From assembly GCA_038246575.1 (NCBI GenBank), contig JBBRVU010000171.1, forward strand, positions 1 to 9,154: a stretch of DNA of 9,154 nt. Reading direction: 5' to 3'. The position numbers and the translations under genes were made by a program. Under the pieces are notes generated by a model. It saw only the letters and a program-made list of their open reading frames with translations, was not told the DNA's origin and searched no databases. The DNA is from JACCUZ01 sp038246575 (GTDB lineage: Bacteria > Actinomycetota > Actinomycetes > JACCUZ01). Shown piece after piece: positions 6,951 through 9,154 of the stretch (the stretch's first letter is position 1; every line of letters starts with the position of its first letter).

Positions 6951-8095
6951 CCGGGCTCGCCGTCACCGTGGCCGTGGGCACCCGACCCGAGGTCATCAAG
7001 CTCGCCCCCGTCGTCACGGCGCTCCGCGTGGCCGGGTACCCGGTCCGCTGCGTCGCCACCGGGCAGCACAGCGACCCTCGGATGTACGCCGACCTGTTCG
7101 CCGAGCTGGGCTGCCAGCCGGATGCAATCTGGACCCTCGAGGGGGATGAGGGCGAGCGGGTCGGGCAGCTGCTCTCGGCTGCCTACCGGGATCTCGCAAT
7201 GCACCGACCGGACTCCGTCCTGGTTCTGGGTGACACCTACACGGCCCCACTCGTGGCGATGGCGGCCCGCCGGGCGGGGGTCGGCGTGGTACACCTCGAG
7301 GCCGGCCTGCGTTCATTCAACGAACGATCCATGGAGGAGTGCAACCGGCGGGCCGTGGCGGCGCTGGCCACAGTCCACCTGGCACCCACCAAGCTCGCTG
7401 CCGACTTCTTGCGCCGCGAGGGTGTGCCGAACGAGCGGATCCGGGTGGTCGGCAACCCGGTGCTGGACGCGATCCGGGGGTCCGGGGTGGCCCGGGTCTC
7501 CCGTGAGAACCGGCACGGCACCCTGCTCACCGCCCACCGGGCGACGAACGTCGATGACCCAGGTCGCCTCGCCGAGCTGGTAGCAGTGATTCGCGGTCTT
7601 GCCGGACGCGACGGTGGGGTCCTGTTCCCAGTGCACCCCAGGACCCGCGACCGGCTGCGCGAAGCGGGGTACTGGGACGCCCTGCAGGAACTCCCCGGAG
7701 CCGAGCTCGTCGACCCGTTTCCGTACACCTTGATGTTGCGACACCTGGCGGCTTCGCGGATCGCGGTCACCGACAGCGGGGGACTGCAGGAAGAGGCGTC
7801 GTTCCTCGGCGTCCCGGTCGTGGTCATGCGATCGACCACCCCGCGCTGGGAGGGTGTCGAGACCGGTGCCGCCGTGCTCGCCGGCCTGGATGAGCACCGA
7901 GTGCTGTCGGCGGTCGATGCCATGACCGATGACGAGCTAGATCGCATCGCTGCGCTGAGCTGCCCCTACGGTGACGGTCACACGGCCGGACGGGTCGTGG
8001 CCGCGCTGGCCGATCCGGCGCTGCGCGCACTTGTCGCCCCGCGGGAGCCGATGCTGGCCGACGCGCCGCCCACGGCCGCGGCGGTGCCTGCGTGA
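6947..8095 (+). CDS. wecB: UDP-N-acetylglucosamine 2-epimerase, non-hydrolysing
   Basis: A 382-residue cytoplasmic enzyme interconverting UDP-GlcNAc and UDP-ManNAc, the entry to ManNAc-containing polymers. ATG 6947 overlaps the previous stop (ATGA). Family landmarks: G-T-R-P-E-V-I-K (11-18, with Arg13 and Lys18), T-G-Q-H, L-G-D-T with Asp96, H-L-E-A-G-L-R-S with Glu118, M-E-E-C-N-R with Glu131, A-H-R-A-T-N with His197, P-V-H-P-R-T, and the nucleotide-binding D-S-G-G-x-Q-E-E-A. Residues equivalent to the E. coli WecB catalytic Asp95, Glu117, Glu131 and His213 are therefore present. The usual H-R-x-E-N reads H-R-A-T-N here, a change at a commonly conserved Glu. Length is typical. The symbol marks the family; a related nucleotide-sugar substrate is not excluded. 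It should feed the GT2 synthase upstream. Confidence 0.92.
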   Translation: MTGLAVTVAVGTRPEVIKLAPVVTALRVAGYPVRCVATGQHSDPRMYADLFAELGCQPDAIWTLEGDEGERVGQLLSAAYRDLAMHRPDSVLVLGDTYTAPLVAMAARRAGVGVVHLEAGLRSFNERSMEECNRRAVAALATVHLAPTKLAADFLRREGVPNERIRVVGNPVLDAIRGSGVARVSRENRHGTLLTAHRATNVDDPGRLAELVAVIRGLAGRDGGVLFPVHPRTRDRLREAGYWDALQELPGAELVDPFPYTLMLRHLAASRIAVTDSGGLQEEASFLGVPVVVMRSTTPRWEGVETGAAVLAGLDEHRVLSAVDAMTDDELDRIAALSCPYGDGHTAGRVVAALADPALRALVAPREPMLADAPPTAAAVPA

Positions 8096-8850
8096 CCGTC
8101 GCTGACCAGGACCCCGGCCGGATCACCAGGGATGCCGTGCTGGGCGTCACCGTCGACCTCGACGACACGTTGTACCCGCAGGCTGACTGGCTCGAGGGTG
8201 CCTGGACCGCGGTCGCCGATCGTGGCGCCGCCCTGGGCATCGACGGAAGTGCCCTGCGCGAAGCCCTGGTGCGTGTTGCCGCGGGCGGGTCCGACCGGGG
8301 CGCGATCATCGATCGGGCACTCGCGGAGATCGGAGTCCGCGACTCGCCGCCCGTGGATGAGCTGGTCCGAACCTTCACCGGGCACCGCCCGGACCTGCTG
8401 TCCCTCTATCCGGGGGTCGCAGAGGCCCTGGCTTTGCTGCGTTCGCGGGTCGAGGTCGTCTGCGTCACCGACGGCAACCCCTGGATCCAGCGGGGCAAGA
8501 TCGCCGCGCTCGGGCTCGGCAACCTGCTCGACCACGTCGTGGTGTCCGACGAGCTGGGCGGCCGCGCCGTCCGGAAGCCGCATCCGCTGCCCTTTCGCCG
8601 GGCGCTGGCCCTGCTGGGACTGCCACCCGAGCAGGTCGTGCACATCGGTGACCGGCCGGGCAAAGACGTCGAGGGAGCAGCAGCCGTTGGTATGCGCTGC
8701 GTCCGGGTCCGCACCGGCGAGTACGCAGCGGCCCCGGACCCTGCGCCGGCCGCATGGCGGATCGTGGAGACCTTCGCGGCCGCCGTGGCTCAGTGCCGCC
8801 CGCACCTGGTCGACGCCCGGGAACACCGGAGCCCCCTCGCTCGGTTGTGA
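8092..8850 (+). CDS. HAD-superfamily hydrolase (phosphatase-like)
   Basis: A 252-residue soluble HAD hydrolase whose GTG start overlaps the epimerase stop (GTGA). All four HAD motifs are present: nucleophile and acid Asp22/Asp24 in D-L-D-D-T-L-Y, Thr126 in V-T-D-G, Lys162 in R-K-P-H-P, and Asp187 with Asp192 in G-D-R-P-G-K-D. An alpha-helical cap sits between motifs I and II (subfamily I arrangement). Such enzymes remove phosphate from small metabolites; specificity cannot be read from sequence. As last gene of the operon, a sugar-phosphate or acyl-phosphate-linked intermediate of the cluster is a reasonable guess. The start has little ribosome-binding-site character, so translation is probably coupled. 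The last 40 or so residues after the HAD core are low in recognisable motifs. Confidence 0.88.
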   Translation: MTVADQDPGRITRDAVLGVTVDLDDTLYPQADWLEGAWTAVADRGAALGIDGSALREALVRVAAGGSDRGAIIDRALAEIGVRDSPPVDELVRTFTGHRPDLLSLYPGVAEALALLRSRVEVVCVTDGNPWIQRGKIAALGLGNLLDHVVVSDELGGRAVRKPHPLPFRRALALLGLPPEQVVHIGDRPGKDVEGAAAVGMRCVRVRTGEYAAAPDPAPAAWRIVETFAAAVAQCRPHLVDAREHRSPLARL

Positions 8851-8875
8851 GGGGTGCGCCAGTCTCTGGCAGACT
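8845..8875 (+). promoter_or_regulatory. Candidate rpmE promoter
   Basis: TTGTGA (8845-8850, across the HAD stop) and CAGACT (8870-8875, preceded by TGG as in an extended -10) are separated by 19 bases, longer than ideal. The -35 matches TTGACA at four positions. A start near 8882 would give a leader of about 70 bases before rpmE. The core is plausible because rpmE, here cut off from rho, needs its own promoter or read-through. Confidence 0.35.
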
Positions 8876-8877
8876 GG
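8859..8877 (+). terminator. Perfect 7-bp inverted repeat after the accessory operon
   Basis: CCAGTCT (8859-8865) pairs perfectly with AGACTGG (8871-8877) across a 5-base loop, eight bases after the HAD stop. It could be the operon terminator, though no T-run follows. It also overlaps the candidate -10 element, so it could instead be an operator. Confidence 0.4.
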
Positions 8878-8953
8878 TCCGCTGGTTCCGGTTCACGTCG
8901 CGCCTGCACGATCCCGACGCGGCGACCCGGCGCCCCTGACCCGAGGAGAACGC
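8878..8953 (+). promoter_or_regulatory. rpmE: Possible L31 leader upstream of rpmE
   Basis: The untranslated stretch can form a stem between GTCGC and GCGAC (within about 8898-8926), flanked by CCGG on both sides. Actinobacterial rpmE genes are reported to carry autoregulatory L31 leader RNAs, so a leader is expected here. I cannot match the consensus by eye. GAGGAG (8943-8948), five bases before the GTG, is a good ribosome-binding site. Confidence 0.35.
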
Positions 8954-9154
8954 GTGAAGCCCGACATCCACCCTGACTACGTCGAGACGACTGTTTCCTG
9001 CAGCTGCGGGAGCACCTTCACGACGCACAGCACCGCGAAGAACGGCGTGATGCACGCCGAGGTCTGTTCGCAGTGCCACCCCTTCTACACCGGCAAGCAG
9101 AAGATCCTCGACACCGGCGGCCGCGTGGCCCGGTTCGAGAAGCGCTTCGGCAAG
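8954..9154 (+). CDS. rpmE: 50S ribosomal protein L31, 3' end missing
   Basis: Ribosomal protein L31 of the large subunit. The first 67 residues are visible; the frame is still open at the window end, and only a few residues should be missing (the family is about 70-75 long). GTG 8954 gives the expected start M-K-P-D-I-H-P and sits five bases after GAGGAG. Cys16 and Cys18 (C-S-C), Cys38 and Cys41 (C-S-Q-C) make the zinc-binding C+ form, which is usually expressed in zinc-replete cells. The H-P-F-Y-T-G-K-Q-K block and the F-E-K-R-F-G-K end are classic. In actinobacteria rpmE usually lies right after rho. Confidence 0.97.
   Translation, partial: MKPDIHPDYVETTVSCSCGSTFTTHSTAKNGVMHAEVCSQCHPFYTGKQKILDTGGRVARFEKRFGK

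Overview
The window is GC-rich (codon third positions are overwhelmingly G or C, start codons are often GTG, and nearly all stops are TGA). It reads as an actinobacterial chromosome (Actinomycetota; I cannot fix the order). The two edges are housekeeping genes that are normally neighbours in this phylum. At the left is the 3' part of rho, with the long Arg/Gln/Asp-rich N-terminal extension typical of actinobacterial Rho. At the right is the start of rpmE, ribosomal protein L31 of the zinc-binding C+ type. All eight genes are on the + strand.

Between rho and rpmE sits a compact accessory operon of about 7.1 kb (1718-8850). In order it encodes: two small secreted paralogues with a signal peptide, a short mature domain and a C-terminal tail of V-P-x-x-G-N motif, hydrophobic helix and arginines; a PIG-L/LmbE zinc N-deacetylase; a membrane GT2 glycosyltransferase with the processive Q-x-x-R-W signature; a small exosortase/archaeosortase-family protein with intact Cys/Arg/His catalytic residues; a membrane-anchored HEAT-like plus ATP-grasp fusion; a non-hydrolysing UDP-GlcNAc 2-epimerase; and a HAD phosphatase-like protein. 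Six of the seven junctions are 4-base ATGA or GTGA stop/start overlaps. The seventh, after the exosortase gene, is a 32-base gap. The set therefore looks like one translationally coupled unit.

The most interesting reading is a self-contained protein-sorting and surface-glycan system. The two secreted paralogues are the probable substrates of the exosortase-like transpeptidase. Their shared tail (Lys-Pro-Val-Pro-x-x-Gly-Asn, helix, basic end) would be its recognition signal. The epimerase, deacetylase and processive synthase would make an amino-sugar polymer. The ATP-grasp and HAD enzymes would supply or modify a precursor. Membership in these families is read from motifs; the sorting signal, the substrate pairing and the joint function are inference.

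Other points: rho carries six identical tandem 15-base repeats coding for QQGER plus a seventh variant; there is a possible hairpin terminator after rho; and the rpmE upstream region holds a perfect 7-bp inverted repeat overlapping a possible promoter and leader.
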